Positions 53,167 to 62,578 are shown, counted from the stretch's first letter. The stretch is 64,000 nt of DNA from Candidatus Krumholzibacteriia bacterium (GCA_016744705.1 JADGDU010000001.1:124001-188000), one strand, 5' to 3'. Numbers and translations: made by a program. The notes: generated by a model not told the origin, from the letters alone.

Positions 53167-56157
53167 ATGAATCGTCTGCTTCGCTCCTTCGTGTTCCTCA
53201 CGCCTATTTTTCTCGTTTCGATGGTCATTGGAGCCCAACCTGCTCCCGAATTCCTCTATCCTGATGAGCTTATCGTAGGTGGTCCCACCGACCTGGTGAA
53301 ATCAGCAGGTGATACCTTGGTGATCATCGGCCCTCATGGCTCCGGAGCCTTGTTCAACGGCCAATTTGAAACCGAGTCCGGTGATCCCGATTGGCAAGGA
53401 TGGACTGGGCTCGACCTCACTCTCTCTACTGAAGAGAACCCTTGGCATGTTTCAAACTACAAAGCCGAGGGGCTTCATGGTCAAGGTGCGGACAACCTGG
53501 CTCTATGGTGCGGAGAAGATTTTCCCGCCTGCGATCTTGATGATGAAGTGGGTGGTTATGGCAACCGTTATGATGCCGTCATCGAATGGGTCAGTGCTGT
53601 GGCCAACCCCTCTGAGCCTTGCCAGGTGAATCTTGATTTCTGGTTGAACCACGACCTGGAAGAGGCATACGATTTTCTGTTCATCAATGCACGATTTGCT
53701 GATGGGGAAGTCCTGACCCTTTTGGAATTGGATGGCCAATCAACCAATCTGCACATCCAGGAATCCATCACCTATCAACCCGGTCAATACCTGGGCAGCA
53801 ATGGCGACCAGGTCCAGTTGGAGATGCGGGTGGTGTCTGACCCCGGTTGGTCAGACGAGGACTGTGGCGCCCCCAGCATTGGCGCCTGCCAGGTTGACGA
53901 TATTCTCGTGACCATTGACAACGGTTCGGTGAATTCCTTTACGGACTTCGAAGACGGCACTACCGGAGATTGGACCCACGGCTTACCCACCCATGTGGGC
54001 GATTTTTCAAAAATATGGACCGGCCTCGAGGACATTGATCCGTGCGCCACGAACTATTCACCTCAGGTGGCTTTCATCGATGACGGCGTAGTTGTGCCTG
54101 GCACTGGTGGCACATATTGCATTGACTGGTGTTACGGTCTCTATGGTTTCATTCTTAATAACAGTGGCGGTTTGGCGGAACCAGAAAACCGACTGCACAA
54201 TGTAGTGGTTTCCCCAGCCATCGAACTGTCTGAATTGGACGCATCGATGTTGATCCTGGAGTACGATGTCTTCGACCACTCAGACTTTTTTGAAGAAGAT
54301 GCCGGAATGTTCTCCAGGTGGTACGTCCGGTCGACAAATTTGAATGATCCGGGTGATCTGGAAAATAGTATGTGGGAAACACACCTTTTCCTTTTCTTCA
54401 AAACGGGATACAGCCGCCCCCTCGAACAGCTAAATTCCCTCCTGGTAGAGGATGCTCGGTATATTCAAATTGCCCTCGGTGTCCAGGAAGTCGGTTATGT
54501 TCATGGCCGCGACGGGGACAATGGCACGCCGGCACCATATTTTGACAACGTGAGGCTTAGCGCCGTTCAGGACGCGGGTCCTGCCATCTACACCCACGCC
54601 GGGTCATTGGCCCAGGATGCCTTCCCCGAATCCGGTCAACTCGACTGGAATAATCCGGCAGCCAACAACGTGCGCTTCGATTCGGCCCGCTCCAATACTC
54701 CACCCGGCGAAGATGTGCCCATCCCCGAAGATTCCATCTTTTGTTTTGTGGATGAGAATCGGCCTGGATCTTCTTTGACTGGCCCGGCAGTCTTATCTTA
54801 CCGGTTGGACGCGAACCCAGTATTTGATCCTTATCGTACCAGCGGGCTTCCTCTCAGTGGTGAGGTTCAAGGAGTCCAAAATGCCCAAAAATTCTCATTC
54901 GATCTGCCGGATTCTGGCTTTTTGTACCCGGGCGATGTTCTGCGTTATTACATCACGGCCTCCACTGAACTTGAGGGGTTGATCAAAACCTCCATCCTTC
55001 CCGCAGATACCACGGGGTTTAGCCACAGCCTCAACAGCAATCCATACGATCGCCGTTTTACCGTGCGCGCTTTGCCTGATGTGCACGGCCCTGTCGGTGA
55101 CCTTCAACAGGTTGCATCGGTTCTGATCTGGCATGATGCCGGGAGCGAAGGCCTTGATTCCTGGTATTGGCCCCTCTTATACAATGGACTGGAAGTGGAT
55201 GAAAATTGTGATGAGTACTATACCAACCCGCCAACGGCCAGTTTTGCCAACAACAGCCTGTTCCAGCGGGCCACTATTGAACAGCTCTCGGGTTATTCAA
55301 CAATCATCTACTCCAGTGGTTCTCAACCCTATACTACTCTTCATAATACCGATGTTGAATTGCTCCCCTCCTGGCTGGAGTTGGAGGACAAGCACCTTCT
55401 GCTCATGGGGGACAATCTGGCCAGCGATCTGGACAGTTCCTTCTACGGCGAACCTTTCTTAACCAATGAAATGGGAGTCGTGGTGGAGAGTGAAGACATC
55501 CATCATTTCATCCAAATCCAGCCATCACCTGGGGTGGTCCATGTTCCGGGTAACAGCGTATTCATTTCCGGTCTCGATATCGTGATTGCCGGAGGGTGCC
55601 CCGAATATAGTGAATTGGACGGCATAGTAGTCGGCCCCCAATCCGAAAGGCTGGCCGAATTCACCGACCCACTGGGGAACCCAGCTTATCCATATTCCGC
55701 CGCCACCCTCTGCCAGCAGAATGGAACAGTGATCACATTGCCATTCTCTTTGCATGATGTTCGGCCCGGACCCGGAAACGCAGGTTCCAGCTCAAGTCTG
55801 GTTGAACGAACCAACCTCCTGAGAGACATCCTGATGTTCTTCGGAGAAAATGGGGACATTATTGCTGATGTGCCGGTCCCTTCTGTCCTGACAGCAGCCA
55901 TCTACCCGAACCCATTCAATCCAAGCACTACCATCAACTATTCCATCCCCCGCGCTGGTCACCTCAGCATCAAGGTTTTTGATGTGAAAGGAAAACTGGT
56001 TGCCACTCTTCGGGATGAAGTGCACGCGGCCGGTGCCGGGCAAGTGGTCTGGAGTGGCAAGAGCGGAACGGGAGACCCGGTTGCCTCTGGAGTGTACTTT
56101 TATGAGGTGCGCTCAAGGGGTGAGATTTTGGTGGATAAGATGACGCTCGTCAAATGA
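53167..56157 (+). CDS. large exported protein with MAM/lectin-like region and FlgD-like sorting module
   Basis: 996 residues from ATG 53167, with GAGGAG 8 bases upstream (the frame to 53152 is rejected) and a signal peptide ending at VIGAQPAPE. Residues about 65-260 and 260-450 resemble lectin-like beta sandwiches with conserved Cys pairs, as in immune-inhibitor/MAM regions. The second half (about 660-900) has an alternating beta/alpha pattern (VASVLIWHDAGSEGLDS, TIIYSSGSQPYT, KHLLLMGDNLASDLD) reminiscent of the ThuA/GATase-like flavodoxin fold found in clostripain-associated proteins. No catalytic Cys/His pair could be assigned. The FlgD-like end is AIYPNPFNPSTTINYSIPRA to KMTLVK. Confidence 0.8.
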   Translation: MNRLLRSFVFLTPIFLVSMVIGAQPAPEFLYPDELIVGGPTDLVKSAGDTLVIIGPHGSGALFNGQFETESGDPDWQGWTGLDLTLSTEENPWHVSNYKAEGLHGQGADNLALWCGEDFPACDLDDEVGGYGNRYDAVIEWVSAVANPSEPCQVNLDFWLNHDLEEAYDFLFINARFADGEVLTLLELDGQSTNLHIQESITYQPGQYLGSNGDQVQLEMRVVSDPGWSDEDCGAPSIGACQVDDILVTIDNGSVNSFTDFEDGTTGDWTHGLPTHVGDFSKIWTGLEDIDPCATNYSPQVAFIDDGVVVPGTGGTYCIDWCYGLYGFILNNSGGLAEPENRLHNVVVSPAIELSELDASMLILEYDVFDHSDFFEEDAGMFSRWYVRSTNLNDPGDLENSMWETHLFLFFKTGYSRPLEQLNSLLVEDARYIQIALGVQEVGYVHGRDGDNGTPAPYFDNVRLSAVQDAGPAIYTHAGSLAQDAFPESGQLDWNNPAANNVRFDSARSNTPPGEDVPIPEDSIFCFVDENRPGSSLTGPAVLSYRLDANPVFDPYRTSGLPLSGEVQGVQNAQKFSFDLPDSGFLYPGDVLRYYITASTELEGLIKTSILPADTTGFSHSLNSNPYDRRFTVRALPDVHGPVGDLQQVASVLIWHDAGSEGLDSWYWPLLYNGLEVDENCDEYYTNPPTASFANNSLFQRATIEQLSGYSTIIYSSGSQPYTTLHNTDVELLPSWLELEDKHLLLMGDNLASDLDSSFYGEPFLTNEMGVVVESEDIHHFIQIQPSPGVVHVPGNSVFISGLDIVIAGGCPEYSELDGIVVGPQSERLAEFTDPLGNPAYPYSAATLCQQNGTVITLPFSLHDVRPGPGNAGSSSSLVERTNLLRDILMFFGENGDIIADVPVPSVLTAAIYPNPFNPSTTINYSIPRAGHLSIKVFDVKGKLVATLRDEVHAAGAGQVVWSGKSGTGDPVASGVYFYEVRSRGEILVDKMTLVK

Positions 56158-56185
56158 TGTAAGAATAGAGCGTGTTTTGATTTTA

Positions 56186-56219
56186 GCCCCGGGCAGTTTT
56201 TCTGTCCGGGGCATTTTAT
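56186..56219 (+). terminator. terminator after the exported protein gene
   Basis: GCCCCGG-G-CAG (56186-56196) pairs with CTG-T-CCGGGGC (56202-56212), leaving one internal G/T wobble or mismatch, and is followed by ATTTTAT. It lies between convergent genes. Confidence 0.75.
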
Positions 56220-56226
56220 AAGCCGA

Positions 56227-57087
56227 TCACTTAGAGCCAGACAATACAGGTAATTTTCCAGCTCCATCCAACCGGGCCTCATCCAAATCACCCAGCCGCA
56301 TGGGAGAAATCGTGATCCACCCATCGCCATGCCTGGCCACATCTCCGGCTGCAGGCTGATGGTCTCCTTCATCGAACCAATATCGGTTGCGCCAAACTTT
56401 GCGACCCTGGTCGTCTTCCCCCACTGGATCAAATGCATCATGGAAGACTTGCTCACCAAGACCGGCCCAACATGCGCCTTTCACTTCGGAGGCGTTGCCC
56501 TTGGGGAAATTCACCGTCAGATATTCGCCAGGTTTCAAGTCGCGGGTAAACGATTCGAGAGAGAGTTGGACACACCATTGGGGAACGGCAGCCATCATGG
56601 ATGCATTCTCCACCTTCAAATTGGAGAAGGCGATGGCAGGTACCCCCAGTTGGGCAGCAATACGGACAGCGCCAATGGTTCCTGAAGCCAGGTAAGCATC
56701 AGCAAGGTTGGGTCCCGAATTCACCCCGGAGACAACCAAATCTGGCGGGTTATCGGCCATCAATCCCTTCAAAGCCAGCATCACACAATCGCCCGGGAAG
56801 CCATCCACAGCCCAAACGGTCATACCTTCTCCCCAGTCCCGCTCTTCGAGGGCTAAGTCTTTATTCTGAAAGGCTGAAATGTAATTGGTCGAACCGCTGC
56901 AGTTCGTCAAGGGAGCCAAAACGACGACTTCCGCCACTTCGGAAAAGGCTTCGGCCAAGACCTTCAGCCGGGGGTTGTCGATGCCATCATCGTTGGTGAT
57001 GAGGACACGTCCGAACCAAGGGGCAGCCAGAGCTGATGGGCCGGCAAAAAGAATGAATAATGTAGCAAGAGCAAGGAAGCGTTTCAT
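56227..57087 (-). CDS. surE: exported SurE-like 5'/3'-nucleotidase
   Basis: 286 residues, with a signal peptide (about 1-22, ALATLFILFAGPSALAAP) in front of a SurE domain. The metal-site signature RVLITNDDGIDNPRL, the NCSGSTNYIS segment that supplies the Ser/Asn ligands, and VVSGVNSGPNLADAYLASGTIGA are all there. Classical SurE (about 250 residues) dephosphorylates nucleoside monophosphates in the cytoplasm during stationary phase. This one should work in the periplasm, for example scavenging nucleotides. GGAG lies 9 bases before ATG 57087. The C-terminal tail (about 230-286) differs from the E. coli type. Confidence 0.88.
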   Translation of the reverse strand: MKRFLALATLFILFAGPSALAAPWFGRVLITNDDGIDNPRLKVLAEAFSEVAEVVVLAPLTNCSGSTNYISAFQNKDLALEERDWGEGMTVWAVDGFPGDCVMLALKGLMADNPPDLVVSGVNSGPNLADAYLASGTIGAVRIAAQLGVPAIAFSNLKVENASMMAAVPQWCVQLSLESFTRDLKPGEYLTVNFPKGNASEVKGACWAGLGEQVFHDAFDPVGEDDQGRKVWRNRYWFDEGDHQPAAGDVARHGDGWITISPMRLGDLDEARLDGAGKLPVLSGSK

Positions 57088-57137
57088 TTTGTATCTACTC
57101 CATGGATCAGGAAGGTTTGTTTATTACAAGGCCAGAA

Positions 57138-58358
57138 TTAGGCCCTGGCAAAAACACACTTCAAATATGCGCCCTCAGGAAAGCCAATAGGATGATCAAC
57201 AGCATGTTGTGTCTTCTCAATGACCTTCAAGGGCCGGCCCTGAGCCGCCGCCGTTCTGCTAACCGCATCAAAAAAGTCAGTAGCAGGGACCCTCGCCGAA
57301 CAAGATGCCGACACCAAAACCCCGTTTTTCTCCAGCACGCTCAGGCCCAACTTCACAAGTTTTTCATAGGCCTTAATAGCGCCAGGAACATCCACTAATT
57401 TCTTGGCAAAGGAAGGCGGGTCAAGGATCACCACGTCATATTTCTTCCCGTCAGCTGCCAGTTTTTTTAAAGCCTCGAAAGCATCGTCACACATCAGAAT
57501 GTGAGGAGTCCCTGCAATTTGGGAGTTGGATATATTCAATTTAAAGTTACTCAAAGCCGCATCCAAAGCCGGTCTGCTAAGATCCAGACTGGTCACTGTT
57601 TTGGCCCCATTGGAAGCAGCATAAAGGGAAAATCCACCGGTGTAGGAAAAAACGTTCAGAACCTTTTTCCTTTTGGCCAACTCTCCCACTCTTGCTCTGT
57701 TATCCCGTTGATCCAGAAAAAAGCCAGTCTTCTGGCCAATGATGGGCTCGGCTTCAAAGTTTAATCCGTTTTCCTGAAAGATCACCGGACCAGCCAACTC
57801 CGGTCCAAAAATCACGCACCCTTTTTTTAGATGTGCAGGACAGGATGGAGAATCCGCCACGGTACGGCTAATCCGCAGCACAATTCTTTCCGGTTGGATG
57901 AGATCAATAAAAACCTGCTTCATATAGTCGAGATGGGGCAGCCAGGAAACCGTGTCCAGTTTGAAGACGAGAGTATCAGCATATCGATCCACCACCAGGC
58001 CTGGTATGCCGTCATTTTCTCCACTGACCAAACGGTACCCCGTAGTCATGGGGTCATTGATCAACCGGGTTCTGACGGCAAATATTTTATTCAGTTTCTC
58101 CACCAACCACTCGGTGTCCAGAACAGCCGGGTTTCCCCGATGCAGAACGCGGATTCGCAAAGGCGATTCGGGATCAAACAAACCGATGCCGAGGAATTTT
58201 CTCTTCTGATCGTAAAGAATGGCCAGATCCCCTGGATGGCCAGGTTTGTTCTGCTTCGCAATAGCCTTATCGAAGACCCAGGGGTGCCCTTTTTTGACGG
58301 CCCGAACAGCAGGAGCTGTAAGTTGGATCGATATATTTTCAGTTGAGTTTAAGCTCAT
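57138..58358 (-). CDS. RlmI-type class I SAM-dependent rRNA methyltransferase
   Basis: 406 residues. An N-terminal PUA-like domain (about 1-85, AVRAVKKGHPWVFDKAIAKQ..GDLAILYDQ) is followed by the EEHEH and Rossmann-like methyltransferase domains: GQKTGFFLDQRDNRARVGE, VLNVFSYTGGFSLYAASNGA (SAM binding), VTSLDLSRPALDAAL, YDVVILDPPSFAKK (the catalytic DPPSF loop) and a late VSASCSA cysteine motif. This layout matches RlmI/RlmK-type 23S rRNA m5C methyltransferases (YccW). The modified base cannot be read from sequence. It is 50 bases upstream of surE and in the same direction. Confidence 0.9.
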   Translation of the reverse strand: MSLNSTENISIQLTAPAVRAVKKGHPWVFDKAIAKQNKPGHPGDLAILYDQKRKFLGIGLFDPESPLRIRVLHRGNPAVLDTEWLVEKLNKIFAVRTRLINDPMTTGYRLVSGENDGIPGLVVDRYADTLVFKLDTVSWLPHLDYMKQVFIDLIQPERIVLRISRTVADSPSCPAHLKKGCVIFGPELAGPVIFQENGLNFEAEPIIGQKTGFFLDQRDNRARVGELAKRKKVLNVFSYTGGFSLYAASNGAKTVTSLDLSRPALDAALSNFKLNISNSQIAGTPHILMCDDAFEALKKLAADGKKYDVVILDPPSFAKKLVDVPGAIKAYEKLVKLGLSVLEKNGVLVSASCSARVPATDFFDAVSRTAAAQGRPLKVIEKTQHAVDHPIGFPEGAYLKCVFARA

Positions 58359-58420
58359 TGATGGTCCTGGTTATTACTTTCGTTTTGGTTTACGGCATTT
58401 CAATAAAAGGAGCTGATTTA

Positions 58421-60409
58421 TCAAGGAGCCGAAACTCCCAGCCGCTCTTGCAACCACACAGTAACCAACTCCAGAAACTCTGGTGCCAGAGTTTCTTCGA
58501 TCTGCTGGTACTCGGACAAAGCCCCGGTTTCGCAATGCTGAAACAGGTGGTTCAGACCGGGCAGTTCGACGATCTCGAAATCCGCGTTACCGCCTACTTT
58601 CAAAGCCTCGGCAATAGCGGGCAGGTTCTGCTCCGGATCCACTTGCAGATCCTTGCTACCGTTAACCGCCAACACCGGACACGAAACCTGACGCAGGGTT
58701 GGCGCAGGATCGTACTGAATGAACCAGCGCATCCAGGGTCCGCCCAGTTGGGCCTTGACCAGTTCAGTGTATTCCTCGCTCGAGCTGAATTGACTCTTGT
58801 CCGTATCCGTCAGCCTCTCATAGTGCCGGTCTAAAATGGAGTTTAACTCGGCTTCGTAAACCTCACCCTCGAGATCTCCACTCAGGAACTCCAGGAGTTC
58901 CCTTTGGTCGTCCTGTAAGATCGCAATCCCGGCCTCGGGCATGCCTTCGGCTTCGAGCAGGAGCCGTTGCTGCAATTCCAAAACGGCCTGCCCATCAACC
59001 CCAGGTCCGGCCATCATGACGATGGCTGCAACGTCGGGGTTGGCCACCGCCACCATGGGTGCGACCAGCCCACCTTCGCTATGTCCAAACAGGGCCACCC
59101 GGTCGGCGTCAATGTCTGGCCGCTGTTGCAGAAAACGAACTCCTGCCTCCGCATCCAGAGCAAAGTCAGCCGAGGTTGACCCGACGAAGGACCCTGTGCT
59201 TTGACCGACACCACGATCATCGACTCGCAACACAGCCAAGCCCTGCCGACTCAGATGGTCGGCCAGCACCCAGAAAGGCTTGTGGCCCATAAGTGGCTCG
59301 TCGCGATCCTGGGGCCCGGACCCGGTGATCAACAAAACAGCCGGATGCGGCCCCTCCCCTGGCGGCAAGGTCAGGGTGCCGTGGATCGTGATCAGGTCTT
59401 TGCCTTTGGCGGCTTTATGAACCAAGGTGGCTTCAATGTCGGAGGGAGCAAACGAGTAAGCAACATCTTTTGCCACATAAGGAAACGGTGGTTGGGGCAT
59501 CTGAGGTCGATTGACAGTGGGAGCCTCGGTCACTCTCTCAAAGTTCAGCGGCATTGGCCGCCCCTGCAACCAGGAGCCTTCAATGTGGTCCGGGTCCACA
59601 ATAGTCCCGGTATAAGTCGCGCCAATATCTGACAGTGCGAATTCAATTTTATCGCCATCCACAACCAGGTTCTTGACCCTTAGGCCATAAGCATCCTGAT
59701 CGATACTGTCGATGGAGGCGCGCAGGCCATCCACGCCACCTTTCAAATTCAAAACCAGCCGGAGCTCAAGGCCAGCATTCAAAACACCGCTCCAGGTTCC
59801 GGTCATGGGGTGCGGGGCTGGGGCCTCAATTTCACGCACCTGGATGTCGTCGTACCAGACGGTGCATCCACGATTATCCGTAGCTGACAGGCCAGCCCGC
59901 ACACGAACTTTTTCTGTCCCCTCGGGCACGGAGAACGTCGTTTTTACTTCGGTCCAATCTGTCGTACCGGTGATGGGATAATTCTCCTGAGTGGTGGCAA
60001 AGTCCAATATCTTCTCGGACTTGGCACCCCAACTCTGCACACAGATAGAGACCCCCTTGTTGGCATTTCTGGTCTTTATCCAACCGCTCAGCTCGTACCA
60101 ATGGCCCACTTCGCATTCAGGCAAAAGTTTGGTCCAGTTGAAATAAACAATATCCTGCGGATAATCCGGACTGATGGTGATGGAGACGGAACGTTCTCCG
60201 CTATGAACAACCTGATCGTCCCACTCAAAATCTACGAACTCTTTGAAATCGGGCAGCACCGTCGGTTGCCAATCACCCTTCTCGTGGGCACGCGTCAGCT
60301 CTGGTTCAAAACCGCCATCGGCCAGAAGTTGTGGACTTTTGTAGCAGCCAGAATTGAAGATCAAGATCAGAGCCACAGCCGCCAGGGCCATCAGAGTTCG
60401 CATTCGCAT
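58421..60409 (-). CDS. probable lipoprotein alpha/beta hydrolase with N-terminal carbohydrate-binding-like domain
   Basis: 662 residues from ATG 60409 (AGGA 7 bases upstream; the frame to 60529 is rejected). A hydrophobic leader ends in IFNSGC, a somewhat atypical lipobox. Residues about 30-190 resemble a CBM4/9-like galactose-binding domain (ADGGFEPELTRAHEKGDWQP, VRVRAGLSATDNRGCTVWYDDIQV). Then a small beta domain (about 195-290) and an alpha/beta hydrolase (about 310-660): ITGSGPQDRDEP oxyanion region, DDRGVGQSTG, the nucleophile elbow LFGHSEGG and the catalytic-His segment LPGLNHLFQH. This resembles secreted acyl-ester or peptide hydrolases acting on polymers. The substrate is unknown. Confidence 0.85.
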   Translation of the reverse strand: MRMRTLMALAAVALILIFNSGCYKSPQLLADGGFEPELTRAHEKGDWQPTVLPDFKEFVDFEWDDQVVHSGERSVSITISPDYPQDIVYFNWTKLLPECEVGHWYELSGWIKTRNANKGVSICVQSWGAKSEKILDFATTQENYPITGTTDWTEVKTTFSVPEGTEKVRVRAGLSATDNRGCTVWYDDIQVREIEAPAPHPMTGTWSGVLNAGLELRLVLNLKGGVDGLRASIDSIDQDAYGLRVKNLVVDGDKIEFALSDIGATYTGTIVDPDHIEGSWLQGRPMPLNFERVTEAPTVNRPQMPQPPFPYVAKDVAYSFAPSDIEATLVHKAAKGKDLITIHGTLTLPPGEGPHPAVLLITGSGPQDRDEPLMGHKPFWVLADHLSRQGLAVLRVDDRGVGQSTGSFVGSTSADFALDAEAGVRFLQQRPDIDADRVALFGHSEGGLVAPMVAVANPDVAAIVMMAGPGVDGQAVLELQQRLLLEAEGMPEAGIAILQDDQRELLEFLSGDLEGEVYEAELNSILDRHYERLTDTDKSQFSSSEEYTELVKAQLGGPWMRWFIQYDPAPTLRQVSCPVLAVNGSKDLQVDPEQNLPAIAEALKVGGNADFEIVELPGLNHLFQHCETGALSEYQQIEETLAPEFLELVTVWLQERLGVSAP

Positions 60410-60966
60410 GAAAACATCCTGTTCATTTGAAATAGAGGGACCAAAATTGATCTTTTTGACCAACCGGCCTTTTAAGGATTTCATTTTGCGCTCTCCCCTA
60501 AGCAAAACAAAACACCCTCCGGTAGGCACAACCTTACCCTGAGAATCATTTCCATTCCAGTTGAGACTATAAAACCCCGCAGATTACTCTCCCGAATCCT
60601 ATGAGACCACCAACCGGCCAACCCTTCATCACGGGTCTATATAAAGAATTGGGCCCGTCGCAACGGGCCCAATTTGTCAAGTGGGGACGTCCGAGGGGAC
60701 TGATTCCTCCACAAAAAGGACCCGAATTGGCCCTTCTTTAATAGACGCGACATTTTCAGAGAAAAAGGAGCACAATAAGTTAAGCAAAACCAAAACTTGG
60801 ATCCATCTGGTGTGGCGCCCATCCGCAGGAAGGGACGTCATTCGGCATTGGGATTCATTTTTTACGTTCTTAGATTTCCGGAACAAACGGTTGATTTTAT
60901 CCTTACAAAATGGCCCCATTGTGGCATGACCTTTCACTTCATCTACCCCTGAGTTGAGAGAGTACT
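60410..60966. other. 557-base region between divergent genes, with one strong hairpin
   Basis: No gene I can support. Near the middle is a perfect hairpin (60647-60674). A minus-strand frame (60677-60937, GTG start, 86 codons) ends 3 bases before that hairpin, but its protein is compositionally unremarkable and lacks a good start, so I leave it unassigned. The promoters of both flanking genes must lie here. Confidence 0.4.
60647..60674. terminator. 12-bp perfect hairpin in an intergenic region
   Basis: AATTGGGCCCGT (60647-60658) pairs with ACGGGCCCAATT (60663-60674) around CGCA. It has AT flanks in both directions, like a bidirectional terminator, yet the two bordering genes are divergent, so it ends neither of them. 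Confidence 0.6.
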
Positions 60967-61949
60967 ATGCGTTTTTGCTTTTGCCTCCTGTTGGCCCTGT
61001 TTCTTCTTCCATACTCCTCTCTAGCCCAAAACACCATCGGATTTGAACACCCAAAAGACACATCCAACCTGTTGGAGTACCGCTTGCCCGACTGGAGCTA
61101 CCGGACTTGGACGGCGGGGATGTCTCTGGATGGGGGTTCTTCCGAGACCCGTTCCGCCGGTACCCCCCGAGTATCAAATAGTCTAAACTTGGGGTTGGAT
61201 ACCGCTTATAGGTTTCATCGCGAAGGCGATAGTCGAGACTACTACTATTCAGGCAGCCTAGATGGATCCTTACACCGCCAATCCAACAGGTGGCCCAGGT
61301 GTTGGCAAAAGAATACGGATACAGTGCCGTCTTCAGCCGATCCGACCGACATTTTTGGGAGGATGTCCTGGCTCCCCTTGTGGAGACTCAGACCCAACTT
61401 AGCCCGTTTGAAGTCATGTATCTGATGGAAGTGCTAGACGAAAAGCAGGGCCAACGATACCAGGGGTTTCGAGTAAGCCTGAACTACCAATGGTCTGAAT
61501 CCGCATCCCAGAGTGAGGATGAATGGAACTATGTTCATACTTTCCGCCCACAGATTGATTTAACCTGGAGCACCAACCCCACCCTCCAACAGCAGATCCG
61601 CATCGGCACCCATGCTTCCTTAACCAAGCAAAAAAGAGGTGGCACCGAACCCCGTGAATACCGCCCCATCGTCGCCTATGCAGAGCACCTCTGGAACGTG
61701 ACCGATCGGACCCTCTGGACCAATCGAGTGGACTATTCATCCAGTTTTGATCTCTCCAATGATAGGGAAGGTCACTTCGTGGAGTTGTCTTCCCAATACG
61801 AGCTTTTCATTGAAGACAAGCTGAGTCTATTGGGAGAAATTTCTGGAAAATTCACGAACCTAACTGTAGATGATGAAGTCAATCAAACTTGGTCCATGAC
61901 CTACCGCTTGGGCCTGCAATACGACCTCGACCGTACTTTCTTCAATTGA
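60967..61949 (+). pseudogene. frameshifted exported beta-rich (barrel-like) protein
   Basis: The first frame starts at ATG 60967 with a signal peptide (LLALFLLPYSSLAQN) and alternating beta strands (LNLGLDTAYRFHREGDS, YYYSGSLDGSL). It turns into low-quality sequence after about 61270 and stops at 61425. The continuing frame (about 61277-61949) reads PPIQQVAQVLAKEYGYSAVF, then further strands (RVSLNYQWSESASQ, QIRIGTHASLTKQ, SSQYELFIEDKLSLLGE) and ends RTFFN. Together they resemble one outer-membrane barrel-like protein of about 325 residues, broken by a frameshift (and possibly an internal deletion) near 61265-61290. The second part lacks its own start and ribosome-binding site. A sequencing or assembly error is an equal possibility. 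Confidence 0.65.
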
Positions 61950-61955
61950 ATCAGC

Positions 61956-61983
61956 TCAAGGGGGAGTTCCATCTCCCCCTTGA
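61956..61983. terminator. hairpin between convergent genes
   Basis: TCAAGGGGGAG (61956-61966) pairs perfectly with CTCCCCCTTGA (61973-61983) around TTCCAT. It lies between the frameshifted gene and the bacteriohemerythrin gene. No T run is attached, so termination strength is uncertain. Confidence 0.65.
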
Positions 61984-62008
61984 ATTGCTCTCTACCGAGT
62001 GCTTTCTA

Positions 62009-62407
62009 TTACCAATCCAGATCGTTCTCTTTCACATAACGCACATACTGATGATCTTCCTGCAGGATGTGATCAGTGATCCAATTGAAAGCAAATTCCC
62101 TGAAATCGTTGAGAGCCTTTTCATCAGAAAAGCCCTGCCCACCGTAATCAGTCAATTGAGAAATCAAATTTATATGGTGGACCTTGTGTTCCGCTAATTT
62201 CGGATAATTTATGGCGGCCAAAATCCGCTCTTCGTTCGTAAAATGTTCCCGTGTGTATTTGAATAGTTTCATGACGATGGCATTCACATCACCGTGCTCC
62301 AAAGAGGTTGGAATGTCATCCACCAACTGGAACAGGACCTTATGTTGTCTATCCAAGTCTTCTCTTCCCACAGTATAGGCGGGAATCCATTCAATTTTCG
62401 GGGACAT
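62009..62407 (-). CDS. bacteriohemerythrin
   Basis: 132 residues from ATG 62407 (AAAGGA 9 bases upstream; a GTG at 62425 is less likely). All iron ligands of the hemerythrin four-helix bundle are present with family spacing: His22 (RQHKVLF), His55 and Glu59 (REHFTNEE), His74 and His78 (EHKVHH), His113 and Asp118 (DHILQED). Such single-domain proteins reversibly bind O2 at a di-iron site and may store or deliver oxygen or protect against it. It is cytoplasmic and transcribed alone, next to the start of sucA. Confidence 0.95.
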   Translation of the reverse strand: MSPKIEWIPAYTVGREDLDRQHKVLFQLVDDIPTSLEHGDVNAIVMKLFKYTREHFTNEERILAAINYPKLAEHKVHHINLISQLTDYGGQGFSDEKALNDFREFAFNWITDHILQEDHQYVRYVKENDLDW

Positions 62408-62578
62408 GTCAGAAATTCCTTTCACCAGTAAACATCAATCCTTGTACAGATGCATAAGGTAGAACATGGGAGAGAGTTCTTCAATAGAGAGAGCATAGCC
62501 AACTTTCCGGTAAATGACTATCATATTCAACTTGCTGGCGCACCTGTGATTCCAAAAGTATGCATTTGCGTCATTTTG

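Noticed and set aside
60677..60937. An 86-codon minus-strand frame ending next to a hairpin
   Set aside because: Only weak start signals, no recognisable domain, short hydrophobic patch only. It is kept as a question under findings but not called a gene.
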